DNA of 64,000 bases from Brevibacillus agri (GCF_004117055.1 NZ_CP026363.1:1217001-1281000); one strand, 5' to 3'; counted from the stretch's first letter, positions 1 through 9,974 are shown. A program made the numbers and translations. The notes: generated by a model from the sequence alone, not told the origin.

Positions 1-570
1 TCATTAACAATCGGCCAAGAAAATGTCTGGGTTGGAAGACCGCTTACGAATCATTCATGGAAGCTCTGTCGCACTTGTCTTGACAATTCGTCATGGGAGA
101 ATGACCTGGCAAAAAAGCCGGAGCAGGCTGTTCAGGCAGTCGAGGCATACAGGCATTTCTGGACGGCGATGTACTCGCTGGCGCTCGCTTTTCTTGAGTT
201 AACGGAGCAGCTCATGCTAGAGATGGCGAATCTCCGCCGCCCATCGCCCGATCGGCGTCTGGCCGAACAGCAAGTCATCCAGGTGCTTGAACTGTTGGAC
301 GACCTTTCCCGTTTCGTGCTCCATTCGTCTTTGAACCAGTTGGAAGGCTACTGTTCTCCCTCCGCCGCGTTTTCAACGGCTTTTAAACAAAGGCTGAAAG
401 ATTCGATACTCCCCTTGAAAAAGTACGGTGAACCTGGAGGGCCTGTTCGTTCCGTTGTACAGACTCACGGCAATTATCAGGCTCCTTGGCTGAATCGGGA
501 GGTTTTTCCAGGGAGAACCAAGAGCCACAAGGTCGTGGGGCAAGCGAAAAAGTGGAAGAAGCAGCCGTAA
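1..570 (+). CDS. Unknown protein, 5' end outside window
   Basis: The frame is open from the first base to a TAA at 568-570, giving at least 189 residues, so the real start lies upstream. An ATG at 169 is available but has no clear ribosome binding site and the frame upstream of it is equally open. The visible protein begins with a Trp/Cys-containing stretch, then a helical segment rich in Leu and Glu (about residues 50-110) and ends in a basic tail (KKWKKQP). No signal peptide, membrane segment or family motif was recognised. It ends 80 bases before a collagen-like exosporium gene in the same orientation, which hints at, but does not prove, a spore-coat context. Confidence 0.45.
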   Translation, partial: SLTIGQENVWVGRPLTNHSWKLCRTCLDNSSWENDLAKKPEQAVQAVEAYRHFWTAMYSLALAFLELTEQLMLEMANLRRPSPDRRLAEQQVIQVLELLDDLSRFVLHSSLNQLEGYCSPSAAFSTAFKQRLKDSILPLKKYGEPGGPVRSVVQTHGNYQAPWLNREVFPGRTKSHKVVGQAKKWKKQP

Positions 571-602
571 AGTGTGGGGGCAAACGGCTTTTCGCTAGCT
601 GA

Positions 603-1561
<959 letters not shown>

Positions 1562-1781
1562 AATCGACTACAAACCGCACGGGCAAAGGGGTTGCGTACG
1601 CGCTGTCCCTTTGCCTCTTTCTTTTGGCGAGAGACAGTTTACATTTTAGATGGACTTTCAAATGTAATTCGTGCGCGGACGGTGTACAATGGGGGAGTAG
1701 TAAAAATATTTCGTTAATAAATCTTGGATGATAGTATAATATTATCGGAATAAGTATGCCGATCATTCGGAGTGGGGACAG

Positions 1782-2882
1782 GTGGCAATGGACGACTTGG
1801 CACTTTTTTTGGACGAGCATGAGGAAGCAGCGGTAGAAGAGTTCAGGAAACGGATCATGGTGTCTGAGCACGACCAGTTCAACGGAATTATTCATCTGAA
1901 CGGACAAGCCATGTACCGCATGGTGGCCGACTATCTCCGTTCGAAGATTACGCATGAGGATATCAAACAGCTTGCATATAAAGTAGCGCACGAACGGAAT
2001 CAGGCCGAGATCAACATCGGCGATTTCGTTTTCAATGTTTGCATGGGCCGGGAGCTGATGCTCGACGTTCTGCAAAAAGGGCCCTTTCCACCCGATGTTC
2101 TGCTGCCAGCCTTGCTTAAAATAAACGAATGCTTCGACGTTTTTCTCGTGCACGCCGTGTCCAGGTACACGGAGCTGAAAGACAGCGATCTGGAAGAGAA
2201 AAAGCTGTTTATTGAGCGGTCGCACAAGGACAGGCTGACGATCTTGGGGCAGATGGCATCGAGCTTTGTACATGAATTTCGCAATCCGCTGACCTCGATT
2301 ATGGGATTCTCCCGATTGTTAAAAGAAGACTATCCGAACTTGCCGTACGTGGACATTATCGAAAATGAGCTGCATCAGTTGAATTACCGCGTCTCTCAGT
2401 TTTTGCTGGTTTCCAAAAAGGGAGCCGTACATAAGAAAAAAGAAGTGTTTAGCATCGCTTTACTATTTGAAGAAATACTCTCCTTTCTCTATCCGAACAT
2501 CGTGGACGTGAACGCGCATATTTCGTGTACGATCGATCCGCTGCTCCTTTTGGACGGGTACCGGGATGAGATGAGGCAAGTGTTCATCAACATTATTTCG
2601 AATGCGCTCGATGCCCTGCAGCGCAAAAACAGCGACAAAGAAATTGCGATCCAAGGGTTTCGCACCGACGAGATGACAGCGATCACGATTTCCAACAATG
2701 GCGCGCCGATCCCGCCAGATCTGCTGTCGGTCATTTTCGAGCCGTTTTTTACCACCAAAGAGCTGGGGACGGGCATCGGGCTGTACGTCTGCAAGGAAAT
2801 TATCGAGCGGCACGGCGGGGTGATTAAGTGCGAGTCATCTGACCAGCAGACGGTATTTTCCATGTACTTCCGGGATTCCTAG
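1782..2882 (+). CDS. Sporulation-type sensor histidine kinase
   Basis: A 366-residue cytoplasmic kinase. Residues 1-150 form a helical N-terminal region resembling the HisK_N domain of Bacillus sporulation kinases. The dimerisation and phosphoacceptor segment has His at about 164 in SFVHEFRNPLTSIMGFSRLL. The HATPase domain shows the N box (NIISNALDAL) and G boxes (FFTTKELGTGIGLYVCKEI). No membrane segment is seen, so it would act in the cytosol, probably feeding phosphate into the Spo0 phosphorelay or a similar pathway. The chosen start is GTG 1782; an ATG at 1788 is the alternative, and both lie just after GTGGGGAC. No response regulator is adjacent, which is usual for phosphorelay kinases. 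Confidence 0.8.
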   Translation: MAMDDLALFLDEHEEAAVEEFRKRIMVSEHDQFNGIIHLNGQAMYRMVADYLRSKITHEDIKQLAYKVAHERNQAEINIGDFVFNVCMGRELMLDVLQKGPFPPDVLLPALLKINECFDVFLVHAVSRYTELKDSDLEEKKLFIERSHKDRLTILGQMASSFVHEFRNPLTSIMGFSRLLKEDYPNLPYVDIIENELHQLNYRVSQFLLVSKKGAVHKKKEVFSIALLFEEILSFLYPNIVDVNAHISCTIDPLLLLDGYRDEMRQVFINIISNALDALQRKNSDKEIAIQGFRTDEMTAITISNNGAPIPPDLLSVIFEPFFTTKELGTGIGLYVCKEIIERHGGVIKCESSDQQTVFSMYFRDS

Positions 2883-2924
2883 CCGGGCATCATCCCGTGT
2901 ATCCAGCCCCCAAACGCCAAAAAC

Positions 2925-2971
2925 AAAGAACGACCTGCGCTTTCGTAACGAAAGTCAGCAGGTCGTTCTTT
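2925..2971. terminator. Bidirectional terminator between convergent genes
   Basis: A perfect 14-bp inverted repeat (AAAGAACGACCTGC and its complement) flanks a short loop, with A and T runs on both sides. It lies between the convergent kinase and acyltransferase genes and can serve both. Confidence 0.8.
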
Positions 2972-2991
2972 GTTGGCAGCGCCGAGCAGTT

Positions 2992-4026
2992 TTATTGCAG
3001 CCGCTCCCGCCGTCCTCTCCCAAGCATTTTCCCCAGTTGCTCCAGCCCTCGCACCAGATAGACCAATAGCAGCGACAGCAGGCAACTGCATCCGAAGATC
3101 AGGCCCAGGTACAACAGCGAGTACCACGTGTTTTGAAAAACCCAGGCGACCTCTCCGTATTGCTCAAACAAAAAGTCTTTGAACAGGATCAAAAAGGCGG
3201 AGTGAAACAGGAAAATGAAGTAGGTCAAGCCTTTGCGGAACTTGAGACGAAGGTGATCCACCAGTTCCAGAAAGAAGACCATGAGCACGAGAAAAGACAG
3301 CAGTGTCGCGAAAACGAAGCTCAGGTGCACCGCCACGTACAGCTTGCTTGAGACGACAAAAAACATGGCCGCGGCTGTAGCGATGCCCGTCAAGAGCATC
3401 AGGATGGAGCGGTTGTTGCGCAAAAAAGACAGAATGGCTTCTCGGTACCAGTACAGCAGATGCCCCATGTAGAGCGTGAAAATCCAGCTTGGCAGCATAT
3501 GGCGGGTGGACAGCCCAAGCCAGCCTTTGTGCAAGTAGTTGATGTAGACGTATTGCACCGCAAGCAGAATCCAGATGACGTACAAAATGTTCTGTTTCGT
3601 AATCCACTTGCGGAAAAAGTAGGCAAACACGTAATACTGGCAAATCATGAACACGAAGTACAGGTGATCGCCCGTTTTCCCCATGAAAATGTTGGCGTAG
3701 TCCTCAGCGGTGTGAGGCATGTCCTTTTTCAGCAAATAGTGATACAAAATGCCGGAAACGAGGTAAGGCAGAAAAATGTACACGAGCTTGCCCGTAAAAA
3801 ACTCGCGGAACGCCGGGCTTTTCGCTTCAAAAGAATAGGCGGTCAAATAGCCGGTCGCGATCGTCAGCAGCACGGTGCCGTAGCGGCTGATCTGATTGAG
3901 GGCGACAACCCAGAAAGGATCGTTGAAGTAAAGCACCGATGCCGTGAAATGACCGACCACAACCAAAAAGCTGGAGAATAGTTGGATGTAAAAAAGCGAT
4001 TTCAAAATTTTTGAATCGGTGTACAT
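2992..4026 (-). CDS. Membrane acyltransferase (acyltransferase-3 family)
   Basis: A 344-residue polytopic membrane protein with about ten hydrophobic segments. The N-terminal helix carries VVVGHF, corresponding to the conserved histidine region of acyltransferase-3 proteins that O-acetylate surface polysaccharides or other envelope molecules. A basic tail (GKMLGRGRRERLQ) ends the protein. The ATG at 4026 is chosen because AGAGGA lies 6-7 bases upstream; the frame remains open upstream, but that part overlaps the next gene's region and does not look like family sequence. It stands alone between a terminator and a small unrelated gene, so the substrate cannot be inferred. Confidence 0.75.
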   Translation of the reverse strand: MYTDSKILKSLFYIQLFSSFLVVVGHFTASVLYFNDPFWVVALNQISRYGTVLLTIATGYLTAYSFEAKSPAFREFFTGKLVYIFLPYLVSGILYHYLLKKDMPHTAEDYANIFMGKTGDHLYFVFMICQYYVFAYFFRKWITKQNILYVIWILLAVQYVYINYLHKGWLGLSTRHMLPSWIFTLYMGHLLYWYREAILSFLRNNRSILMLLTGIATAAAMFFVVSSKLYVAVHLSFVFATLLSFLVLMVFFLELVDHLRLKFRKGLTYFIFLFHSAFLILFKDFLFEQYGEVAWVFQNTWYSLLYLGLIFGCSCLLSLLLVYLVRGLEQLGKMLGRGRRERLQ

Positions 4027-4183
4027 AGGCATTCCTCTTTTCCTTGTTTGTCGGCTTGTGAAGTCGTCCAAAATCCGAGAAGCCAAAACAATAAAAAAGC
4101 GAATTGCCCCTATCTTAAAAAATGAATTTTTGAATAAGATTTGATAAGCCGCACGGCGAGCAGCCAATGTTTGGCAGGCAGGA

Positions 4184-4212
4184 AAAAAGCCACACAGCAA
4201 TGTGCGGCTTTT
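4184..4212 (-). terminator. Terminator after the small acidic-protein gene
   Basis: The inverted repeat AAAAGCC-CACA / TGTG-GGCTTTT sits just past the stop of the minus-strand gene ending at 4217. The T run follows the stem on the minus strand. Confidence 0.6.
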
Positions 4213-4216
4213 GGCA

Positions 4217-4525
4217 TTATTTTTTGGATTTGTTCCTCTCCTCGATCGCCTGGCTGACCACGAAGGCCAAATCGTCGTTGCCAAACAGCGACAGGACGCC
4301 AAGGATAGTGGCGTCAGGGATTTCCTCTGCTTCCTCTTTGGGAACCGTATTTTCAAGCATTTGGGCCAGCAGTTGGTTTTCCCCTTGGGCGGGATAGGCT
4401 TGGGCGTACAGCTCGCGCGCATCCAAGCCGTGGTTGACGCACCACTGGGCAAAGACGAGGATCATCATTCCCTCATCGCGCTGATAAGCCTGGATGACTT
4501 GTTCTTCCATCTCTTTTCGGTTCAT
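4217..4525 (-). CDS. Small conserved-looking protein of unknown function
   Basis: 102 residues, starting at ATG 4525 where AGAGGAG lies 6 bases upstream; an in-frame ATG at 4531 is the alternative. The protein is acidic in the middle (PKEEAEEIPDATILG) and lysine-rich at the end, predicted helical, without signal peptide or membrane segment. It has its own terminator and therefore looks monocistronic. No family was recognised. Confidence 0.6.
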   Translation of the reverse strand: MNRKEMEEQVIQAYQRDEGMMILVFAQWCVNHGLDARELYAQAYPAQGENQLLAQMLENTVPKEEAEEIPDATILGVLSLFGNDDLAFVVSQAIEERNKSKK

Positions 4526-4610
4526 GGGCATCTCCTCTAACAATCGTGCGTGTCTTGTGCTTAATTGTAGAGAAGAGGACGAATGCCCGCAAGAAAAAAG
4601 AAGGGCAGTA

Positions 4611-4814
4611 TCATGAGTTTCGCTTGCTGTGATTGGTCAGAACCGGAAGCACCCGGGTATCCTTTACCATTTGCGAATGGCAAAAGGGGCAGCTCGGGCT
4701 CTCGTCAAAGGAAAAGTTATCTCTCATCCAGCACGTACACCCATCATTGCTGCACGTCCACACATCTGTTTCCTCTTCTTCGACCGGAACAACTGCTTTC
4801 TTCGAGAAATACAC
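4611..4814 (-). CDS. ydjO: YdjO-like cold-inducible protein
   Basis: A 67-residue protein resembling Bacillus YdjO. Its features are an acidic EEEETDVWTCSNDGCTCWMRDNF segment read in pieces, with a CxxxxC pair followed by a second pair, CPFC, suggesting a small zinc ribbon. The start is GTG 4814, preceded by AAAGGAGG at 7-base spacing; there is no ATG in frame nearby. YdjO is reported as cold-induced in Bacillus and its molecular role is not established. The gene is transcribed alone. Confidence 0.8.
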   Translation of the reverse strand: MYFSKKAVVPVEEEETDVWTCSNDGCTCWMRDNFSFDESPSCPFCHSQMVKDTRVLPVLTNHSKRNS

Positions 4815-4953
4815 ATGAACTCCTCCTTTGCGGGGCATCGTGCTTTACAGCAACCTCTATTAATGTGTGATGGAAGGCCCGTGAATATACCAAGATTTTC
4901 TGTCTGCGCAAAAAGCTTCCTGGCCAGCCAACAGGCGCGCGAACGTCCCGCAA

Positions 4954-4987
4954 AAAAAGGCAACGGAGCATCGTCCGCTGCCTTTTT
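4954..4987. terminator. Terminator-like hairpin downstream of the decayed kinase
   Basis: AAAAAGGCA pairs with TGCCTTTTT across a loop that itself contains CGG/CCG. It lies just beyond the 3' end of the minus-strand kinase remnant ending at 5001, and its T run suits termination on either strand. Confidence 0.65.
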
Positions 4988-5000
4988 GGCAAAAGAGGGG

Positions 5001-6528
5001 TCACAACTGATCGGGAATTAAAATTTGTCCGGCCGATTCGTGGCTGGTGACGGCGAGCAAGATCGCCTTCAACAAAGTGTCGGGATGGTAAGGCTTTAGC
5101 AAATAGCCCTTTGCTCCCAAATCAAACGCTTTTTTCTTTTCCTCAAACGCGCTGGAAATGACGATCGGGATCGTCTTCAGCTCCGGGTTTTCCTGCATCG
5201 CCTCGATGACCTTCCAGCCGCTCTCGCCATCTTGCAAAATCAGGTCGAGCACGACCGCATCCGGACGCAGGCGGTAAATGGCGTCGAGCGTCTCCTGTGC
5301 CGTGGAAAAAGGATAGACTGCAAAGCCCAGCACGCTCGCCAGCGGGGTGCGCAACTCGTGGCTCACGGTGCTGACAAATTCGGATTTCATCTGGTCAATC
5401 TCGTATTCCTTCGTGATGTCCCGGTAAACCAGCAGCGTGCTCCACTTCCGCTGGTTGCGGTACAAAGGCTCCGCGTAGAGTTGGATGTACCGTTTGACAG
5501 GAGAGGTCAGTTCAAAGACGATGCTGTCCTCTTGCGCATCGCCTTCGCCCAGCGCGACTGCTTTGATGTACGGGATGAGACGGTTAGGCTCTGCCGTGCA
5601 GCTTTGCAGATGGGCGAAAAACGCGTCGATGTCAAAGTCCGATACGGCCTGCTCGCGATTGCAGCCAAGCAGCTCGCAAAACGTGCTGCTCACCTGGATC
5701 GTTCCGCCGTTGAGAGAAAGCAACTGTATGCCCCCTGCACGGAGTCGAGCATTTCCTGCGTAATTTGCCGCTGCCTTTTCGTTTCCTCAAACATGGCGAG
5801 CTTGTCCAGGGCGAGCGAGACTTGCTTGGCCATGCCGATCAAGATGTGCTGCTCGTGCTCGGAGAACCTGCGGTCGATGCGGGCGAGAATGATGCAAGCC
5901 ACGACCTCCCTGTGCGAATCCAGTACCGGGAGATACAACTCGTAAGTGCGGGAACGAGCAGGGTGGAAGCCGCGCTCGCCCACTGTACTTTCACGGTTGA
6001 CGACAAATGGCAGCCCGGTTTCCTTGATGCGGACAAAAGGCCCGTCCTCGATCCCTTGCAGCAACTGGTCAAGCCCTTGCCGGGAAATGCCGAAGCTGGC
6101 GCAGCCGCGATCCGCGTCCAACAGCACGATGACGCCTTTGTCTGCTTCCATGATTTCTACGGTGTTCGAAATAATGCTCGACAAAAGCTCCCTTTGTCCC
6201 ATGTACTGGTGAGCGCGAGAACAAAGCGGTTCTTTTTCTCCAGATAGTGCTCGTTTTCCGCCATTTTGGACAGAGCTTCCTGCAGTTCCTCCTGCTGCAT
6301 CATCAGCTCGTCTTGCTGGGCGTGCAACTCTTCGTTTTGCGCCATCAGCGCTTCTTCCTTGTGCTGAATCTGCCGCATCATGTAGTCGAGCGAGCGGGAG
6401 AGCTTGCCGATCTCATCCGCCCGTTCCAGGCCGTTCAACTGCGGCGTTTCTCCCTGAGCAAAGCGGTCGGGAACAGATTGCTGAAAAAATTGGCGACAAA
6501 CGATTCGATCGGCGCGTGATGCTTTCAC
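5001..6528 (-). pseudogene. Decayed hybrid sensor kinase (HAMP-GAF-PAS-HisKA-REC remnant)
   Basis: Reading leftward, three successive frames carry pieces of one protein. First comes a HAMP-like segment with DEIGKLSRSLDYM and a long Gln/Glu coiled coil (6528-6157), then a GAF domain (about 6202-5690), then a PAS-like segment, a HisKA H-box (SHELRTPLASVLGFA) and a receiver C-terminal half (about 5723-5001). The frame changes near 6190 and near 5735; the second fits loss of one G in a G run. Immediately after the H-box the sequence jumps to the middle of a receiver domain (RPDAVVLDLILQDG), so the rest of HisKA, the whole HATPase domain and the start of REC are gone. The N-terminal sensor is missing too. 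It cannot autophosphorylate. It lies downstream of the receiver and GGEEF genes, its likely former operon partners. Confidence 0.85.
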
Positions 6529-6549
6529 GGACGTATTTCCGAAGCCGAG

Positions 6550-6911
6550 TCATGCGAGCATGTCCCCCACCTTGCGGACGAGCTCCAGCGGGCTGAACGG
6601 CTTGGGCATGAAGTCATCGGCTCCGGCGGCGCGCATTTTTTCCTGTTCCGCATGCTGGCTTTCCGCGGAAAGAATGAGAACCTTCACCGCTTGCTTGTCC
6701 GTCATCTGCTTCATCCGGGTCAACACCTCAAAGCCGGTCAGCTTGGGCATCATGTAATCCAAAATGAGTAATCGTACTGATTGTGGCTGATTTTTTGCAG
6801 CGCTTCCTCACCGTCGCAGGCGATGTCGAGCAGATGCCCTTCATCCTCCAGCGTATCGCCAATGAGCATCCGCAGTACGGCTTCATCTTCAGCCAGTAAT
6901 ATCATTGCCAT
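6550..6911 (-). pseudogene. Single-domain response regulator with a -1 frameshift
   Basis: ATG 6911 has TTCCTCC (GGAGGAA on its own strand) at 6-base spacing and begins MAMILLAEDEAVLRML, a standard receiver start with the acidic pair. After QYDY the frame closes at a TGA near 6752. The expected continuation, DYMMPKLTGFEVLTRMK through KPFSPLELVRKVGDMLA, follows in the neighbouring frame to 6550. Restoring one T near 6765 would join the two parts, including the phosphoacceptor Asp. It is a stand-alone receiver, probably once a partner of the adjacent GGEEF protein and kinase. A single-base sequencing error is possible here. Confidence 0.75.
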
Positions 6912-6936
6912 TTTTTCTTCCTCCATCTGATATTGC

Positions 6937-8559
6937 CTACATCATTCGCTTGACTAGCCGCTTGATGCGCGCTTCCAGCTCTTTCGTGCTGAAAGGCTTC
7001 GTCATGTAGTCGTCAGCGCCGAGCTGCAGGGCTTGGGCAATATCTTGTTCGCCGCTGCGGCCTGTCAGCATGAGCACCGTGTACTGCTTGCTGTTCGGCA
7101 GGTTGCGGATGCGCCGCAGAACGTCCAGCCCGTCCATTTGCGGCATGATCCCGTCCAAAATGATGAGATACGCTTCCGGCCCCTGATGCCAGGAAGATGC
7201 AAAAAAGGCAGCCCCTTCGTGGTACGTCCGGATGTCCGAGTGAATCCAGCCGTCCAGGCTTGCCCGCGCCGAGTCGGCGAGGACGGCGCAGATCAGCGGA
7301 TCATCGTCAATAATGGCGACTTTCAGCTTCACCGTGCGCGTATCCGGATCAGCGCTGCGCACAGCCGCTTCAATCCGGCAGCGCCCCGCATTTTTGGCAG
7401 AGTATAACGCCGTATCCGCAGCGTCGATCCAGTAGGCGAGCGGCTTTTGCGCATCCTCAATTTGCACGACGCCAGCGGAAAAGCTCAGCGAAAACGTCCC
7501 TTCGGAAGCTTCGAAGGAGAGGTCGCGAAAATCGCGCAGCATTCGTTCCAGCCGCAACTGTGCTTCCTGTACCGACGTCCGCGGCATGAGCAGAATAAAT
7601 TCTTCCCCGCCATACCGGAAAAAGACGTCCTGCTTCTCCGCGCTTCCCCGGATGAACGCGGCGAAGCGGCTCAGTACGACGTCGCCTACCAGGTGCCCGT
7701 AAGTGTCATTGACCTTTTTGAAATGATCGATGTCCAGAAAGGCCAGCGAAAAGGGCGCGTGGCTCCGCATGGAATCCGCAAGCAGCTTCTGGTACGTATC
7801 CGCGAGGCAATTGCGGTTGTACACGCCGGTCAATTCATCGAGAAACAAAATTTTATCCATCCACCGTTTTCTTCTGAGCTGTCTTTCCAGCCGGACGGTT
7901 AGTTCTTCCAGGTCAAGCGGCTTGCACATGACATCGTCGGCACCCAGCCGATAAGCGCGCAGGCGCGTTTCCCGATCGCAGTCAATGCTGATAATCGTCG
8001 TCGGGACGTATTGCTTTTTAATTTTTTCACTGAGCGTTTGCATGACTTGAAAGCCGCCTGTTTCGGGAATGTTCAGGTCGAGAATCAGGCAATCCGGGTT
8101 GAGGTCGTGGAAGTAGTCGAGTGCCTTGTGAGGATAAACAGTAGCGATGACGGACCAGTTTTGCTTCTCCAAATATTCTTTTAGGTACATCAGCAACGTC
8201 ACGTCGTCGTCTAAAATGAGCAGGAGAGGCTGATTGTCGTAGGTAGACTCTTGCGGTAGCGTGGGGTCCTCCAAAAGAATTTCCTGCTCGGGACGATGCT
8301 CGTAACACAAGGCGATGAGCTCTTGCAAAAAGTCACGCCACTCGTGCGTTGGCCAAGGTTTCGCATCCTGCTGGTCCAACTGCTCCAACAGCGTCTGCGC
8401 CAGCTCGGACAAATCGGCAAGACCGATCGTTCCGGCTGTGCCTCTCAACGAGTGAACAAAGCGGTACAGCTCTTCGTGGGAGACCGGCCCCTCCTGTGCG
8501 AGCCAGGCTTCAAACTGCTTGTGGACTTGAAAAAGAAGTGTGTCTCTATACTTCATCAT
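6937..8559 (-). CDS. HPt-REC-GGEEF-REC diguanylate cyclase
   Basis: A 540-residue signalling protein. An HPt domain has its phosphoacceptor His at 36 (FVHSLRGTAGTIG). REC1 spans about 110-230 with Asp 161 (LILDLNIPE). A GGDEF-class domain spans about 236-400 with the active-site form GGEEF at 317-321. REC2 spans about 412-535 with Asp 469. The active site should make cyclic di-GMP from two GTP. No RxxD inhibitory motif is evident just before GGEEF, so product feedback may be absent. The protein is soluble. It precedes the frameshifted receiver gene by 25 bases and the kinase remnant, so its original phosphodonor was probably that kinase. The start ATG 8559 has a GGGGGAT stretch about 10 bases upstream. 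Confidence 0.88.
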   Translation of the reverse strand: MMKYRDTLLFQVHKQFEAWLAQEGPVSHEELYRFVHSLRGTAGTIGLADLSELAQTLLEQLDQQDAKPWPTHEWRDFLQELIALCYEHRPEQEILLEDPTLPQESTYDNQPLLLILDDDVTLLMYLKEYLEKQNWSVIATVYPHKALDYFHDLNPDCLILDLNIPETGGFQVMQTLSEKIKKQYVPTTIISIDCDRETRLRAYRLGADDVMCKPLDLEELTVRLERQLRRKRWMDKILFLDELTGVYNRNCLADTYQKLLADSMRSHAPFSLAFLDIDHFKKVNDTYGHLVGDVVLSRFAAFIRGSAEKQDVFFRYGGEEFILLMPRTSVQEAQLRLERMLRDFRDLSFEASEGTFSLSFSAGVVQIEDAQKPLAYWIDAADTALYSAKNAGRCRIEAAVRSADPDTRTVKLKVAIIDDDPLICAVLADSARASLDGWIHSDIRTYHEGAAFFASSWHQGPEAYLIILDGIMPQMDGLDVLRRIRNLPNSKQYTVLMLTGRSGEQDIAQALQLGADDYMTKPFSTKELEARIKRLVKRMM

Positions 8560-8741
8560 GCCGCATTATCCCCCTGTTTTTCGGGAAGGCCCGAGCCAGT
8601 CGCAAAGACTGTCGGGCCAGGCTCATAAAAGGTATTGTACATCTAACTAGGTGGAAGTGTACCATATCAGGAGGGGTTCTCCAATGAAAGGATTGCGTTT
8701 GGAGGAAGGAAAAGGGCAGGCCGTGACAACTCTGTTACAAG

Positions 8742-9218
8742 CTAGTTGCGCAAGGAAAAGCCTTCTTCTTTCAGATACTGTTCGGCTTCTACGTAAGACT
8801 CGAAGGAAGCCTCCAGGTTCATGCCGTGGTAGACGTTCCACAGCGTGTCTTCCTGCTGCAGAAGCAGCGTGCGATTTTGCTTGTCGACCCAGGTTTGCTC
8901 GAGTGGCTCGTTTGCTTCCGCCTTTGGCTGCGGCTCGCGTTTGACAGAGAGCGACTGGATGGAAGCCTCGATGATCGTGCGCAATTCCTCTGCGGAGAAG
9001 TCGCGAATGTTGACGTAGCCTTTGTCGTCTTTGGGATAGCCCTTCAAAAAGCCTGCGAATACGAAGCCGTTGCCATTCGGATGCAGATGGTAAACGACTG
9101 TCTTTTTGTCGTGAAGACTTGCCTCGTAGTGAAAATTGACCCGCTTGAGCGAGACGTTGTTTCGGGTCAGTTGTGGAAATGATTCAATGATCGCCAGTTT
9201 TTCTTCAAAAGTAAGCAT
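8742..9218 (-). CDS. Conserved-looking hypothetical protein
   Basis: 158 residues starting at ATG 9218, with GGAGGAAT upstream on its strand. It has an N-terminal mixed alpha/beta half containing VYHLHPNGNGFVFAGFLKGYPKDDKGYVNIRDF read in parts, a short Pro/Lys/Glu linker (about 100-110) and a C-terminal segment with WVDKQNRTLLL and a final EQYLKEEGF. No signal peptide or membrane segment is present. The family was not recognised. The gene diverges from ywbE across a 95-base promoter region. Confidence 0.65.
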   Translation of the reverse strand: MLTFEEKLAIIESFPQLTRNNVSLKRVNFHYEASLHDKKTVVYHLHPNGNGFVFAGFLKGYPKDDKGYVNIRDFSAEELRTIIEASIQSLSVKREPQPKAEANEPLEQTWVDKQNRTLLLQQEDTLWNVYHGMNLEASFESYVEAEQYLKEEGFSLRN

Positions 9219-9312
9219 GGATTCCTCCGATGAGAAAAGTTTTGTTTGTCGATTATATCATAGGTGGGACAAAGAACGAAAAAGTCATCGAACGAGGAAA
9301 GGAGGGACTGCC

Positions 9313-9516
9313 ATGAACGGGAAAAACCGCAAAGACATTGCCCCTGGCCTGGAGGTCGACATCGTGTTGAAGCAGGATCAGCGCACAGGCAAGCGGACGC
9401 GCGGAATCGTCAAGGACATCCTGACAAATTCGAGTACGCATCCGCACGGCATCAAGGTGCGCCTGACCGATGGACAAGTCGGCAGAGTGCAGGAGATTAT
9501 CCGCAAAGGGGAGTAA
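9313..9516 (+). CDS. ywbE: YwbE-family protein
   Basis: A 67-residue protein closely resembling Bacillus YwbE (DUF2196): NRKDIAPGLEVDIVLKQDQR, then TGKRTRGIVKDILTNSSTHP, then HGIKVRLTDGQVGRVQ. The pattern suggests a small KOW-like beta barrel. The start ATG 9313 follows GGAGGGACTGCC; the frame upstream is open but unlike the family. The molecular function of YwbE is not established. A GC-rich palindrome with a T run follows at about 9544-9562 and may terminate it. Confidence 0.88.
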   Translation: MNGKNRKDIAPGLEVDIVLKQDQRTGKRTRGIVKDILTNSSTHPHGIKVRLTDGQVGRVQEIIRKGE

Positions 9517-9543
9517 GGGCCAAAAGACGGGATGCAGCCACAA

Positions 9544-9562
9544 GGGCGCGCCCGTTTTTTTA
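9544..9562 (+). terminator. Possible terminator after ywbE
   Basis: The palindrome GGGCGCGCCC is followed by GTTTTTTT a few bases after the ywbE stop. The stem is short, so this is a tentative call. Confidence 0.45.
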
Positions 9563-9597
9563 TTTGCAACGAGTTCGCGCCGAAAGGACAGGCCAGT

Positions 9598-9809
9598 CTA
9601 GCTGCGCTCGGCCAGTTCAAATTCGGCGACGGTCAATTTGGCATAGCCGGCCATTCCATGACGCTTCCGAGCGTCAGCGGCGCTTGTCCGAAGTCTTCCG
9701 GTACGTCGTCCCACTGCCTGATAAAATGCGGATGAATCAAGACTTCCCAGACTTTTTCGGGCGCGGCATGAATGACGACTTCATGAGAAACCAGAAGTGA
9801 CGTAGACAA
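9598..9809 (-). pseudogene. SRPBCC/AHSA1-like domain remnant
   Basis: A TTG at 9809, preceded by AAAGGAGG at 8-base spacing, starts a frame reading SHEVVIHAAPEKVWEVLIHP and then FIRQWDDVPEDFG, the N-terminal strand and helix of SRPBCC (START-like) ligand-binding proteins. The frame closes at TGA 9633-9635. Restoring one G in the run near 9649 continues the domain as GYAKLTVAEFE before a stop at 9598-9600. Even so, the protein is less than half the family length, so the rest of the gene has been deleted. Confidence 0.65.
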
Positions 9810-9924
9810 GGGGGAGTCCTCCTTTGGGATAGAGCGTATTTGTTTCTTCTATAATTATCATGATTCACTGCCTCCATCGAAGCGGGGCTGCTGAGCCTGT
9901 TAGTTGCCGCAGCCGGAAAGCAAG

Positions 9925-9953
9925 CAAAAAAAACCGTCCTGTCCGGACGGTTT
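9925..9953 (-). terminator. Terminator of the isochorismatase-like gene
   Basis: A 9-bp stem AAACCGTCC / GGACGGTTT with a 5-base loop is followed on the minus strand by eight T. It lies 22 bases past the stop of the gene ending at 9975. Confidence 0.85.
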
Positions 9954-9974
9954 CTTCGGCGTAGCCAGGAGTGG

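Noticed and set aside
4023-4452. N-terminal extension of the acyltransferase to 486 residues
   Set aside because: The extra sequence is low-complexity shadow of the next gene, and the ribosome binding site supports ATG 4026.
8684-8944. Plus-strand frame starting MKGLRLEEGKGQ with AGGAGGGG upstream
   Set aside because: After about 20 codons it runs antisense through the gene ending at 8742 and becomes Arg/Pro-rich shadow sequence. It could be the start of a lost gene but cannot be supported.
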